Below, piece by piece: positions 8,436 to 17,052 of a stretch of DNA of 64,000 nucleotides (position 1 is the stretch's first letter; every line of letters begins with the position of its first letter). A program made the position numbers and the translations under genes. Origin of the DNA: Stackebrandtia nassauensis DSM 44728 (lineage in GTDB: Bacteria; Actinomycetota; Actinomycetes; Mycobacteriales; Micromonosporaceae); contig NC_013947.1 in NCBI RefSeq assembly GCF_000024545.1, positions 6,572,001-6,636,000 of the forward strand, given 5' to 3'. The notes beneath the pieces were generated by a model. The model saw nothing but the letters and a program-made list of their open reading frames with translations. It searched no databases and was not told the DNA's origin.

Positions 8436-9844
8436 CGCGACAGTGTGGACGCCACCTCGTCGATGGCCGCTTCGACGTCGGGGCCGTTGCCCTTGCCGTT
8501 GAAGATGATCGAGAAGGCCAGCAGCCTTCCCTCCTTGGTGACGGTCATGCCGGTCAGCGAGTTGACCGTGGTCAGGGTGCCGGTCTTGGCGTGGACCTTG
8601 CCGACCACGTCGGCGTCGTCGTAGCGGTCGTCCAGGGCGCCGCTGTAGCCGGAGACCGGGAAACCGGCGAGGATGCCGCTGGCGGCGGTGTGCTTGCCGT
8701 TGGCGGCCTGGTAGACGACGGCGGCGAGCGCGTCGCTGGTGAGCCGGTTGTCGAGGGACAGGCCGCTGTTGTCGGACAGTTCGACGCCGTCCATCGGGAC
8801 GTCCATGTCGGACAGGACGTCGATGGTGGCCTCGACGCCGCCGGCGAAGGACGCGTCCTTGTCCTTGGCCAGCGCGGTCTGGCGGGCCAGCGCGTCGGCC
8901 AGCAGGTTGTCGCTGGTGACCAGCGCGAACTCGGCGAGCCGCTGCATGGTCGGCGAGTGGACGACGCCCAGTTCCGCCGCGTCCTTCTTGGCGGTGCCCT
9001 CGGCGACCTCGACGCCGCCCAGCAGTTCGGAGAGGGCGTCGGTGACGGCTGCGGACGGGTCGTCGTGGCGGGCGGCGCGCGAACCCGGGTCGGGGCCGGA
9101 GCGGCCACCGTCCAACATGATCGGTTCGAGTTTCGCGGTGTAGCCCGAGGCGACGTCGGCGGCCGGGACACCGGGGGCGACCGGGTCGTCGGCGAAGATC
9201 GACATGTCGACCACGAGTTTGGTGATCTGCTTGTCCCCCATGGCTTTCTTGACCTGTTCGGCCAGGTCCGCCAGGCTCGCCGCGCCCCGGAAGAAGCCGT
9301 CGCCGTCCTTGGAGAGCATGACGTCGCCGCCCGCGACCAGCACCACCTCGCCCTCGGATTCGCCCTCGACGACCTTGGTGGGGATGCGGTACGCGGGCCC
9401 GCGTGCGGTCAGCGCGGCCGCGGCGGTGGCGACCTTCGTGGACGAGGCCGGGGTGGCCGCTTTGTCGCCTTGCGAGGCGTACAGCGACTCACCGGTGAAC
9501 CCGTCCAGCACGGTGGCGGTGGTCTTGCCCTTGAGCGAACCGCCGTTGATCAGCGGATCCAGCTCGGCGGCCAGCGCGTCGGCGTCGACGGCGGGCGCGT
9601 CGGCGTCCAGACCCTCGGGCGCCCCGGGGGCCTTGGGCGGGGCCATCTCCGGGAACGACAGCAGCGCCGACGCCGGGCGGGTGTCGACGGTGACGAAGAC
9701 CACTCCCGCCGCCACGAGCACCGACACCACCGCTACCAGGATGAACAGCGAGTAACGTGTTTTCCCCGCCGACGCTTGCCCGGCGGGACTACCGTGTGAC
9801 GCATCGCTTAGTGCGCCGGGGTGGGGTTTGGTACTTGTGGCCAC
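8420..9844 (-). CDS. dacB: D-alanyl-D-alanine carboxypeptidase/endopeptidase (PBP4, DacB family)
   Basis: The 474-residue protein has a membrane anchor or uncleaved signal at about 31-52. The three active-site motifs of peptidase family S13 follow in order: SSTK with nucleophile Ser134, SDN in [11 protein letters not shown], and KTG in HAKTGTL. Enzymes of this family trim or cleave peptide cross-links of peptidoglycan outside the cell membrane. The GTG start was taken because it precedes the anchor. The gene is divergent from ppa with only 59 bp between the starts. The family call is firm; the exact activity (carboxypeptidase or endopeptidase) is not decidable here. Confidence 0.9.
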   Translation of the reverse strand: MATSTKPHPGALSDASHGSPAGQASAGKTRYSLFILVAVVSVLVAAGVVFVTVDTRPASALLSFPEMAPPKAPGAPEGLDADAPAVDADALAAELDPLINGGSLKGKTTATVLDGFTGESLYASQGDKAATPASSTKVATAAAALTARGPAYRIPTKVVEGESEGEVVLVAGGDVMLSKDGDGFFRGAASLADLAEQVKKAMGDKQITKLVVDMSIFADDPVAPGVPAADVASGYTAKLEPIMLDGGRSGPDPGSRAARHDDPSAAVTDALSELLGGVEVAEGTAKKDAAELGVVHSPTMQRLAEFALVTSDNLLADALARQTALAKDKDASFAGGVEATIDVLSDMDVPMDGVELSDNSGLSLDNRLTSDALAAVVYQAANGKHTAASGILAGFPVSGYSGALDDRYDDADVVGKVHAKTGTLTTVNSLTGMTVTKEGRLLAFSIIFNGKGNGPDVEAAIDEVASTLSRCGCA

Positions 9845-9903
9845 GAAGCGAGACTACTTGCACTCAATTGTCGGCACCAAACCAACAGTCACAAGGAGAC
9901 GCC

Positions 9904-10416
9904 GTGGAGTTCGACGTCACCATCGAAATCCCCAAAGGGAACCGCAACAAGTACGAAGTGGACCACGAGACGGGGCGGATCCGTCTGGACCGCACGTTGT
10001 TCACCGCGACCCAGTACCCGGCCGACTACGGCTTCATCGAGAACACCCTCGGCGAGGACGACGACCCGCTGGACGCGCTGGTACTGGTTCCCGAACCGAC
10101 GTTTCCCGGCTGTCTGATCCGGGCCCGCGCCATCGGCATGTTCCGGATGCGCGACGAGAAGGGCGGCGACGACAAGGTGCTGTGCGTCCCGGCCGACGAC
10201 CCCCGGCAGGAGCACCTGCGCGACATCCACCACGTGCCGGAGTTCGACCGCATGGAGATCGAACACTTCTTCCAGGTGTACAAGGACCTGGAGCCGGGCA
10301 AGAGCGTCGAGGGCGCCACCTGGGTCGGACGCACCGAGGCCGAGGCGGAGATCCGCCGTTCGGTCCAGCGCGAGATCGACCGCAAGGCCAAAGAATCCGG
10401 TGACGATCACCAGTAG
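9904..10416 (+). CDS. ppa: Inorganic pyrophosphatase, family I
   Basis: The 170-residue protein matches soluble family I pyrophosphatases along its whole length. The signature [10 protein letters not shown] is at 51-60, and [17 protein letters not shown] and the metal-binding Asp cluster are also present. It hydrolyses pyrophosphate to phosphate in the cytoplasm and drives biosynthetic reactions. The GTG start is set by AAGGAGA 6 nt upstream; a longer open frame exists but lacks conserved sequence. It is followed by a strong hairpin terminator. Confidence 0.95.
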   Translation: MEFDVTIEIPKGNRNKYEVDHETGRIRLDRTLFTATQYPADYGFIENTLGEDDDPLDALVLVPEPTFPGCLIRARAIGMFRMRDEKGGDDKVLCVPADDPRQEHLRDIHHVPEFDRMEIEHFFQVYKDLEPGKSVEGATWVGRTEAEAEIRRSVQREIDRKAKESGDDHQ

Positions 10417-10421
10417 TCCTC

Positions 10422-10453
10422 CCTCCGGTACGCGTGATCACGCGTACCGGAGG
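10422..10453 (+). terminator. Rho-independent terminator of ppa
   Basis: A 32-bp perfect palindrome (CCTCCGGTACGCGTGA followed by its complement) runs directly into TTTT, 5 bp after the ppa stop. Confidence 0.85.
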
Positions 10454-10493
10454 TTTTGGCTGGTGTTGCATATCCTCGGGTAGGGTCGCGCGC

Positions 10494-11333
10494 ATGGCTC
10501 AAAACACCCCCCCTGGCTGGTACCCCGATCCCCAAGGAAGCGGCCAGCAGCGTTACTGGGACGGAAACCAGTGGACGCCCCACCTCAACCCCGGTCAGCA
10601 ACAGCAGCACCAGCAGCCCTCGCAGCTGGAGAAGCTGGCCGAACTCGACGTGTCGGGACCCGCCAACGCGTCCCAGATCCAGCAGCAGGTGCAGCACCAG
10701 GCCGGTGTGCAGCCGACCCAGCGCGGCGGCGGCACCCTGTTCACCGAACCGGTGCTCGTGGTCAACCAGAAGACCAAGCTCATCGAGATCAACAACGAGT
10801 ACTCCGTCTACGACCAGGCCGGGCAGCAGCTCGCGGCGGTCGTCCAGGTCGGGCAGAGCGGCCTGAAGAAGGCCATCCGGTTCCTGGGCAGCTACGACCA
10901 GTTCATGACCCACAAGTTCGAGATCCGCGACGGCCACGGCCGGGTGCTGCTCAAGGCGACCCGTCCGGCGAAGTTCGTCAAGTCGCGGGTCGTCATCGAA
11001 CGCGGCGACGGCGCCCCGATCGGTGAGATCAAGCAGCTCAACGCGATCGGCAAGATCAACTTCGGGCTGATCGTCAACGGCCAGGAGATCGGCCAGATCC
11101 GGGGCGAGAACTGGCGTGCCTGGAACTTCGCGGTCGTCGACCACACCGGTGCCGAGGTCGCCCGGATCACCAAGACCTTCGAGGGCGTGCTGAAGACCAT
11201 GTTCACCACGGCCGACAACTACGTGCTCCAGATCCACCGTCCACTTCAGGACCCGATGCTGTCGATGGTGATCACCTCGGCGCTGACCATCGACACCGCC
11301 CTGAAGCAGGACTCCCGCGGCCTGGGTGGCTAG
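10494..11333 (+). CDS. DUF2510/scramblase-like (tubby C-terminal-like) protein
   Basis: The 279-residue protein begins with a DUF2510 motif (PPGWYPDPQGSGQQRYWDG, about 6-24). A Gln-rich linker (about 35-80) follows, then a beta-rich domain (about 90-265) resembling the phospholipid scramblase-related/LURP-one fold, for example LFTEPVLVVNQK. DUF2510 often marks actinobacterial membrane-associated proteins. Scramblase activity is not shown for bacterial members, so only a lipid- or membrane-associated role is inferred. The ATG at 10494 was preferred to upstream codons because the DUF2510 motif begins here. TATCCT about 20 nt upstream could be a -10 element. Confidence 0.7.
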   Translation: MAQNTPPGWYPDPQGSGQQRYWDGNQWTPHLNPGQQQQHQQPSQLEKLAELDVSGPANASQIQQQVQHQAGVQPTQRGGGTLFTEPVLVVNQKTKLIEINNEYSVYDQAGQQLAAVVQVGQSGLKKAIRFLGSYDQFMTHKFEIRDGHGRVLLKATRPAKFVKSRVVIERGDGAPIGEIKQLNAIGKINFGLIVNGQEIGQIRGENWRAWNFAVVDHTGAEVARITKTFEGVLKTMFTTADNYVLQIHRPLQDPMLSMVITSALTIDTALKQDSRGLGG

Positions 11334-12941
11334 CTAGACGACATGATGCGCTTCGGCCTCGGCGGCCGCGTCCTCAGGGGCGTCGGACGCCGGGGCCGCT
11401 CCACGTAGTTCGTAGTTCGGCAGCAGCACCGCGATGACGACCGCAAGCGCCGCGATGCAGGCCGCGACGATGAAGATCTGGTCCAGGCCGGTGACGAAGG
11501 CCTGCTGTATCGCGTCGCGCAGCGGGGCGGGCAGCGCCAGGATCGAGGCCGGGTCCTGCATGATGCCGTCGGCCCCGGCGGTGTGGGACTTCTCGGCGAA
11601 CTCCTTGGCCTGCTCGGGAGGCAGCTGTTTCACCGCCTCGGGGATCGAGGTGCTCATGGATTCGGCGACCTGGGCGGTCATGACGGCGCCCATGGCCGCG
11701 ACCCCGAAGGCGCCGCCCAGCGACCGGAAGAACGTGGCCGTGGACGTCCCGGCGCCCAGGTCCTTGGGGGCGACCGAGTTCTGCACCGCCAGCACCAGCG
11801 GCTGCATGAACAGGCCCAGCCCGACGCCCAGCACCGCCATGAAGCAGAAGGTCTGCCACAGCGGCGTGTCGGTGTGCAGCTGGGTGAACAGCGCCAGGCC
11901 CGTCGTCACCAGTACCGCGCCGACGACGATGAACCACTTGTAGCGTCCGATGGCGCTGATGGCGCGTCCGGAGACGATCGAGGTGATGACGATGCCCAGC
12001 ATCATCGGCAGCATCAGCAGCCCGGACTCGGTGGGCGAGTAGCCCCGCACGATCTGCAGGTACAGCGGGACGTAGATGATGCCGCCGAACATCGCCACGC
12101 CCAGCACCAGCGAACCGGCGTTGGCGAGGCTGAAGGTGCCGCGCTTGAACAGCCGCAGCGGCAGGATCGGTTCCTCGGCGCGGGTCTCGACGAACAGGAA
12201 GATCGCGGCCAGCACGCCACCGGCGACGAACAGGCCGATGATCACCGGCGAGTCCCAGTCGTACTCCTTGCCGCCCCACGAGGTGGCCAGCAGCAGGCAC
12301 ACCACCGAGGCGACCAGGAACGCGGCGCCGACGTAGTCGATCTTGTGCTGGCGGCGTTCGGTCTTCACCAGCTTCAGCATCCGGTCGATCATGACCAGCG
12401 CGACGATGCCGCCGGGCAGGTTGATGTAGAAGATCCACCGCCAGTCCACATCGGCCAGCCAACCGCCCAGCAGTGGTCCGGCCACACTGGAGAACCCGAA
12501 CACCGCGCCGAAGAAACCCTGGTACCGTCCACGTTCCCGGGGACTCACCACATCGGACACGACGGTGAAGGCCAGCGTCATCAACCCGCCAGCGCCCAGC
12601 CCCTGCAGGCCCCGGAAGAAGATCAGCTGCATCATGTTCTGCGACATCCCGGCCAACAGCGACCCGACCAGGAAGATCACGATGGCCGACAACAGGATCG
12701 GCCTGCGTCCATACAAATCGGACAGTTTGCCGTACAGCGGGGTCGAGGCGGTCGCGGCCAGCAGGTACGCCGTCACCACCCAGGCGTACTCGTTGAGCCC
12801 ACCCAGGTCGCCGACGATCGTGGGCAACGCGGTACCCACAATGGTCTGATCGAGCGCCGCCAGCAGCATGGTCAGCATCAACCCGACCAGCAGCAGATAC
12901 AGGTGCCGGTTGCTCAACTGCGCACTGCGTCGCTCACTCAT
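11334..12941 (-). CDS. DHA2-family (EmrB/QacA) MFS drug:H+ antiporter
   Basis: The 535-residue protein has about 14 hydrophobic segments. The family motifs are present: LDQTIVGTALPTI in helix 1, motif A GKLSDLYGRRP in loop 2-3 and motif C near GPLLGGW. A short charged C-terminal tail follows. DHA2 transporters export toxic compounds using the proton gradient. Its stop codon abuts the stop of the scramblase-like gene with no gap, so the genes are convergent. The substrate is unknown. No dedicated regulator lies next to it. Confidence 0.9.
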   Translation of the reverse strand: MSERRSAQLSNRHLYLLLVGLMLTMLLAALDQTIVGTALPTIVGDLGGLNEYAWVVTAYLLAATASTPLYGKLSDLYGRRPILLSAIVIFLVGSLLAGMSQNMMQLIFFRGLQGLGAGGLMTLAFTVVSDVVSPRERGRYQGFFGAVFGFSSVAGPLLGGWLADVDWRWIFYINLPGGIVALVMIDRMLKLVKTERRQHKIDYVGAAFLVASVVCLLLATSWGGKEYDWDSPVIIGLFVAGGVLAAIFLFVETRAEEPILPLRLFKRGTFSLANAGSLVLGVAMFGGIIYVPLYLQIVRGYSPTESGLLMLPMMLGIVITSIVSGRAISAIGRYKWFIVVGAVLVTTGLALFTQLHTDTPLWQTFCFMAVLGVGLGLFMQPLVLAVQNSVAPKDLGAGTSTATFFRSLGGAFGVAAMGAVMTAQVAESMSTSIPEAVKQLPPEQAKEFAEKSHTAGADGIMQDPASILALPAPLRDAIQQAFVTGLDQIFIVAACIAALAVVIAVLLPNYELRGAAPASDAPEDAAAEAEAHHVV

Positions 12942-12986
12942 GGCCTAGACGATAGGCACCCTTCGAAGCCGAAACCGACGTTTGAG

Positions 12987-13544
12987 TCAGCTTGCCCAAA
13001 CGACCTCGTCGAGAAACGTCTCCATGGCGGTGCCCATCAACGCCAGCACCTCCGCCGACCGGGCCAGCGGCTCGCCGGGCCGGAAGAACCCGTGGTCGGC
13101 GCCCTCGATCTCGCACACGTGCGGCGTCAGCTCACGGGCCAGCTTCCCGTCCCAACTCGGATCGGCGGTCCCACCGACGAGCAGGAACGGCGCCTTGCCG
13201 CCCCGCAACGCCTCGGCCACCCGATCGACGGTCAACAGCGGCGTCAACCAGATCGCGGGCAGCCGCCGTTCGGCGGCGATGGCCGCCGCGTTGCTCCCCA
13301 GCGACTTGCCCACCACAACGGTCGACGCCACCGGGTCCACCCCGTCCATGACCGGCTCGACGTGCTCCCGCACCCAGCCCAGCACCGTGTCCGGCTGCGT
13401 GTAGAGACTCTGCGGCGGCTCCCACTGGATCTGATGAACCTCGGCCCCCCGCTCGCTCGCGGCGGCGTTCGCGTACGTCATCCACGGCGTCGCCTGCCCG
13501 CCCCAGGCCCCCGGAATGAGCACCGCCGCTCGTTTGTCACTCAT
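12987..13544 (-). CDS. Small alpha/beta hydrolase
   Basis: The 185-residue protein has a nucleophile elbow VVVGKSLGSN and a C-terminal catalytic-His candidate in GADHGFF. It lacks a lid domain and is short for the superfamily. The start at 13544 (MSDKRAAVLIPGAWGG) begins exactly at the first beta strand. The frame is open further upstream, but that extension would run into the promoter area of the tRNA gene. Substrate unknown. It is monocistronic or the distal partner of the MFS gene. Confidence 0.7.
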   Translation of the reverse strand: MSDKRAAVLIPGAWGGQATPWMTYANAAASERGAEVHQIQWEPPQSLYTQPDTVLGWVREHVEPVMDGVDPVASTVVVGKSLGSNAAAIAAERRLPAIWLTPLLTVDRVAEALRGGKAPFLLVGGTADPSWDGKLARELTPHVCEIEGADHGFFRPGEPLARSAEVLALMGTAMETFLDEVVWAS

Positions 13545-13672
13545 GTCGCGGACGCTACGCGCGCGGCGGCCAAGATCACAAGGGCAATTCATTACGAGCG
13601 AATGGGTCGTTCGGACCGAACCCAGTAGCGTCGCCTCCGCCGAGGCCAGTACACTCGACGACCGATCCACCC

Positions 13673-13748
13673 GCCGCCTTAGCTCAGTCGGCAGAGCGAT
13701 TCACTCGTAATGAATAGGTCATCGGTTCGATTCCGATAGGCGGCTCCA
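13673..13748 (+). tRNA. tRNA-Thr (anticodon CGT)
   Basis: The 76-nt sequence folds as a full cloverleaf: acceptor GCCGCCT/AGGCGGC, D-arm GCTC/GAGC, and anticodon stem ATTCA/TGAAT with loop CTCGTAA. The T-arm is ATCGG/CCGAT with TTCGATT, and CCA is encoded at the 3' end. The anticodon CGT decodes ACG. The last 47 bases form the left attachment repeat of the integrative element, so the element has rebuilt the gene's 3' half. Confidence 0.95.
13702..13748 (+). repeat. attL core (47-bp direct repeat)
   Basis: The sequence from CACTCGTAATG through CGGCTCCA is identical to 46379-46425. It covers the anticodon loop to the CCA end of tRNA-Thr. Recombination between the two copies would excise the element and leave an intact tRNA gene. 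Confidence 0.95.
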
Positions 13749-13763
13749 AAGTTTCAGCAGGTC

Positions 13764-13791
13764 AAAAGCACCATCTTCGGATGGTGCTTTT
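13764..13791 (+). terminator. Element-borne terminator after tRNA-Thr
   Basis: A 12-bp stem (AAAAGCACCATC/GATGGTGCTTTT, TTCG tetraloop) ends in TTTTT just inside the element. It replaces the native terminator, which now lies beyond the right end at 46433-46457. Confidence 0.9.
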
Positions 13792-13818
13792 TCATGTCCA
13801 CCTCGCGTGTTGCGGAAT

Positions 13819-13848
13819 GTGGTGCGAATCTTCTTAGACTCGCACCAT
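13819..13848. promoter_or_regulatory. GGTGCGA inverted pair over the integrase promoter and start
   Basis: TGGTGCGA (13820-13827) and TCGCACCA (13840-13847) form an inverted pair 20 bp apart. The second arm ends on the A of the integrase ATG. Between them lies TAGACT, a possible -10 with TTGCGG 18 bp upstream, which would give a nearly leaderless mRNA. The same octamer recurs near the right end (46267-46319). It may be the operator of the integrase's own GntR domain or an integrase arm site. Confidence 0.5.
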
Positions 13849-15391
13849 GAGCAGTCGCCGAACGCCTGAAAAACGCCAACGCGGACGGATCGAAGTCCTC
13901 AAAAGCGGGTCACTGAGAGTCAGCGTCTACGCGGGCCAAGACGCGCTCACCAAGAAGCGCAACTACCTCACCGAGACCATCACGCTGTCGCCCAACGCCT
14001 CCGCGAAGCAGCAGCGCGAAGCATGGGACCTTGCTGAGCGCACCCGCCGCCGGTTCATCACCGAAGTCGACGAACGGCGCCACCCGCGCACTAACGCCAC
14101 CGTCGCTCAGGCACTGGATCGGTACTTCGACCCGAAGCAGACGAGTCTGAAGATCTCAGAGAACACCCGCAGCGCCTACGAAAGCGAAGTGGCCAACCAC
14201 ATTCGACCGCTCCTTGGGCATCTGCGCATCGCTGACATCGACGCCGAGGTGCTCGACTCCTTCGACGCCAAGCTACGCACCTGCCGCGCGCACTGCGAAG
14301 GTCGTCGGTTCACCGAACACCGCACCAAGCGTCCCCATGACTGTGACGACCGCTGCGGGCCCCACCTGTGCAAACCGTTGGCCGAATACAGCATTGCCCA
14401 CATCCGAGCGGTCCTGTCCGGCGTATTCAAGCGCGCGATCCGGTGGAAGTGGATCACCGTCAATCCCATGGCGCAGGCCGAAGAGCTCGAACTTCCACCC
14501 CCAGATCCGCAGCCTGTGTCCGCTGTTGAAGCCGCCCGGATTGCCAACGAGGCGTGGAAGGACCCGGACTGGGGAATGCTGGTTTGGCTAAAGATGCGCA
14601 CCGGTCTACGCCGAGGTGAAGTCTGCGCACTCAAGTTGGGCTTGCTTGATCTCGACGCGGCGGTGCTGCGAACCGAGACCGCCATCGCGCAGAAGGGGAA
14701 ACGGACCTGGGAGAAGCCGACCAAGACGCACCGGAAGCGGCGCATTGCGCTCACCGTTGAGGATGTCGAGCTACTGCGGGCTTACCTGGAACACCGTGGG
14801 GCCCGCGCCAACGAGCTCGGACTATCGATCGAGCCAACTGGCCGATTGTTCTCGCTGTCTCCTGACCACTCCGCTTGGCTGAAGCCAGATTCCGTCAGTC
14901 AGCGCTTCGACCGTATGGTCACCCGTCTGGGCATAGACACGACCATCAAGAACCTCCGGCACTACTCCGCGACGGAACTAATCGCGGCCGGCGTGGACGT
15001 CCGCACCGTCGCCGGCCGTCTGGGACACGGCGGCGGCGGCACCACAACGCTCCGGGTCTACTCCGCGTTCCTCGCCGAGGCCGACCAAAAAGCTGCCGAA
15101 CTGACCAGTGCGCGAATGCCCCAGCTTCCAAGTGGCGTCGACCATCTCTTTAGCTCCAAACCCGAGAAGGCTGTGCCCGAAGAACCCTCGATGCCTTACG
15201 AACGCATCGCCGCCGACCTGGCGGGAGCAATTCGGTCTGGAATCCTGTCGTCCGGAGATCGCATTCCGGCACAGCACGCCCTCGCCACTCGATACGGCGT
15301 CGCACCAAGCACTGCCCATCGCGCACTCGAGCTACTTAAAAAGGATGGCTTGATTCAAGCCGCACGGGGTGTTCCAGCGACAGTGATCTAG
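13847..15391 (+). CDS. int: Tyrosine-recombinase integrase fused to a GntR-type winged helix
   Basis: The 514-residue protein has a Cys-rich insert in the core-binding region (Cys146, 150, 166, 170, 175). The catalytic domain (about 225-420) contains Arg255 in TGLRRGEV, KNLRH at 368-372, His394 in GRLGHG and nucleophile Tyr405 in LRVYSAF. The first residue of the usual HxxR box is Lys rather than His. A GntR winged helix (about 448-510, YGVAPSTAHRALELLKKDGL) is fused at the C-terminus, as in several actinomycete integrases. It should recombine the 47-bp att site in tRNA-Thr. It is the first gene inside attL and reads inward. The fused domain suggests autoregulation through the site at its start codon. 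Confidence 0.9.
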   Translation: MSSRRTPEKRQRGRIEVLKSGSLRVSVYAGQDALTKKRNYLTETITLSPNASAKQQREAWDLAERTRRRFITEVDERRHPRTNATVAQALDRYFDPKQTSLKISENTRSAYESEVANHIRPLLGHLRIADIDAEVLDSFDAKLRTCRAHCEGRRFTEHRTKRPHDCDDRCGPHLCKPLAEYSIAHIRAVLSGVFKRAIRWKWITVNPMAQAEELELPPPDPQPVSAVEAARIANEAWKDPDWGMLVWLKMRTGLRRGEVCALKLGLLDLDAAVLRTETAIAQKGKRTWEKPTKTHRKRRIALTVEDVELLRAYLEHRGARANELGLSIEPTGRLFSLSPDHSAWLKPDSVSQRFDRMVTRLGIDTTIKNLRHYSATELIAAGVDVRTVAGRLGHGGGGTTTLRVYSAFLAEADQKAAELTSARMPQLPSGVDHLFSSKPEKAVPEEPSMPYERIAADLAGAIRSGILSSGDRIPAQHALATRYGVAPSTAHRALELLKKDGLIQAARGVPATVI

Positions 15392-15498
15392 ATGCAAAAC
15401 GCTACGACGTCAACATCCAAACTGTCCATCGCGCCGTCGACCTGCTCAAGCAGGACGGTCTCGTTACCGTTCACGGGCGTCGCCGCAACCGTTGTCTG
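15391..15498 (+). pseudogene. Remnant of a second GntR winged-helix segment
   Basis: Directly after the integrase stop, in a shifted frame, the sequence encodes YDVNIQTVHRAVDLLKQDGL. This closely parallels YGVAPSTAHRALELLKKDGL at the integrase C-terminus. No start codon precedes it. It looks like the leftover of a duplicated or recombined GntR tail. The rest of the gap up to 15650 is open in this frame but shows nothing recognisable. Confidence 0.6.
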
Positions 15499-15650
15499 AG
15501 AACGGTCTTGGACGACAAGACCGGTGCTGGCCGCATGTGCCGCCAGTTCACCGAATCGGGGGACAAAACCTTCGAATCCCCTGACACGGGCGACATCTCG
15601 CGCCTATGGTCGCCTCGACCCTTCCGTTTCTCTCATATGGATAGTCTTTG

Positions 15651-16397
15651 ATGGATAGAAATTCCTGGTTCTCCCCGCCGCCTCCACCGCCCGGGTACCC
15701 CGCCGACACGCTGCCCTTCTCTTCCGAACCACCCCGCATTTACCCGCCTTCTGAACCGCCTCGGGTTCACGTTTCTCGTGAGCCACCGCGTTTGCGGGAT
15801 TTCAGTGAATGGATCCCGCCGACCTTCAAGTGCTGTCCGTGTCACGACATCCCCCCTCCTTCCCTGCCCAGGCCAAGGCCCGCACCTGAACCCGATCCTG
15901 AACCGGACCCGGAGACCGAGGCGAGCGAGGTGGTGTCGATCGCCGCGCTGCGCGCTGATGAATTGGCGGCGGTCCGGACGGAGCTGTCGCGCATCGATAC
16001 CAAAGCCGGGTTGCTGGGCACCGGCGTATTGGCCGGACTGGCCTGGGGAGCCGCGGCCCTCACTCCCGACAAGTCGCTGGCGGTCACCGTTTGCGGTTGG
16101 GGTGCGGAGGCCACTGCCGCGGCCGCTGGCATCGTGCTGCTGTTGGTGGTGCGGCCTCGTCTACGCGGTCGCCACGGATTCCTGGCGTGGTCTGGGCACC
16201 CGGTGACCAGCTGGGTCCGGCTGGAACGCCTGGCGGCCAACGATCATGATCATCAGCACGAACGCCACGCTGAACTGACCGAGCTGGCGGCCATGGTGAA
16301 ACACAAGTACCGGCTGCTGCGCCTGGCCGTCGACATGCTCCTCATCGCCGCCGCCCTGGCTGCGGTCACCATCATCGTCGACATCGTGCTGACCTAG
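15651..16397 (+). CDS. Pycsar-effector-like membrane protein
   Basis: The 248-residue protein has a Pro-rich N-terminus (about 1-90, with a CCPCH motif). A domain resembling the Pycsar effector/DUF5706 family follows: LSRIDTKAGLLGTGVLAGL (first membrane segment), a second segment near GIVLLLVV, and a C-terminal KHKYRLLRLAVDMLLIAAAL segment. In Pycsar defence such proteins sense cyclic CMP or UMP and damage the inner membrane. Similar actinomycete proteins are often labelled plasmid transfer membrane proteins. No pyrimidine cyclase gene is next to it, so defence is unproven. The ATG at 15651 is chosen; a TTG lies one codon earlier. Its stop overlaps the stop of the convergent gene. Confidence 0.55.
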   Translation: MDRNSWFSPPPPPPGYPADTLPFSSEPPRIYPPSEPPRVHVSREPPRLRDFSEWIPPTFKCCPCHDIPPPSLPRPRPAPEPDPEPDPETEASEVVSIAALRADELAAVRTELSRIDTKAGLLGTGVLAGLAWGAAALTPDKSLAVTVCGWGAEATAAAAGIVLLLVVRPRLRGRHGFLAWSGHPVTSWVRLERLAANDHDHQHERHAELTELAAMVKHKYRLLRLAVDMLLIAAALAAVTIIVDIVLT

Positions 16398-17002
16398 TCC
16401 GACAGCTGGTCGGGTGCCAAGTCACCGTGGCGGCGCTGGGATTCGGCGATCAGGGGAAACAGTTTCCCGTGGTAGAACTGCGCCCGGTTCCGTGTCCCCG
16501 CAGTGAACTCCGCCAGCTTCTCCTTGGCGGTGGCCACGATCTCGGGCTCCACCCACCACAAGCGCCGGGCCGTCACCAGGTCGCATCCGGCGTCTTCTGC
16601 GGCGACTTCGTCGATCTTGGTGGCGATGCCGTCGGCTTGCCACAGATCGGGCCAGTCAACGTCCCAGCGGGTGCCGCGGTCCCACGGCGACCAGTACTCG
16701 GCGGCCACCGCGTCGGACTCGTAGATGTCCACCGCCGAGGTCTGCGCGTGAGGCCGCCACCCGATCGTCTCCTCCAGTGGCGGCAGCTCGGCGTCGGTGC
16801 CCGCGGCGATGCGCTCGGCCCGCGCCTTGATGTAGGCCGGGTACACCAGCGGGTGCTGCCAGTCCAGGTCGCAGCCTGCGCACACCAGCCCCGCGTTGGC
16901 CTCGCGTGTCCACAACCGCCACGGCCCCTCGGCAGCGCAAACCGGGCAGGTCACCGTGTAGATGCGCATCCACTCGATGCGGTCGACCTCAAGGTTCGTC
17001 AT
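16394..17002 (-). CDS. Hypothetical zinc-ribbon protein (paralog of the 17053-18090 product)
   Basis: The 202-residue protein has two Cys pairs (CPVCAAEGPWRLW and LVCAGCDLDW, about 19-50) that could bind zinc. A shared HPLVYPAYIKARAER motif follows, then a Trp-rich C-terminus. The same arrangement occurs in the C-terminal half of the protein encoded at 17053-18090. The ATG at 17002 was chosen at MTNLEVDR with GGTGAG just upstream; the longer open frame adds only low-complexity sequence. Function unknown. It is the last of three leftward genes. Confidence 0.6.
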   Translation of the reverse strand: MTNLEVDRIEWMRIYTVTCPVCAAEGPWRLWTREANAGLVCAGCDLDWQHPLVYPAYIKARAERIAAGTDAELPPLEETIGWRPHAQTSAVDIYESDAVAAEYWSPWDRGTRWDVDWPDLWQADGIATKIDEVAAEDAGCDLVTARRLWWVEPEIVATAKEKLAEFTAGTRNRAQFYHGKLFPLIAESQRRHGDLAPDQLSD

Positions 17003-17052
17003 CTCACCAGCCTGACACGCGCCGGGGTGTTTCGCTGACCATCCAGGGCCTG

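Noticed and set aside
11583-13628. Long plus-strand frame opposite the MFS and hydrolase genes
   Set aside because: Low-complexity His/Gln/Arg/Gly composition and no conserved motif; the minus-strand genes are clear.
3988-16397. Cyclase gene and Pycsar-like membrane protein as one Pycsar system
   Set aside because: They are 10 kb apart, on opposite sides of attL, and the cyclase is of the LuxR-ATPase type, not the pyrimidine cyclase type.
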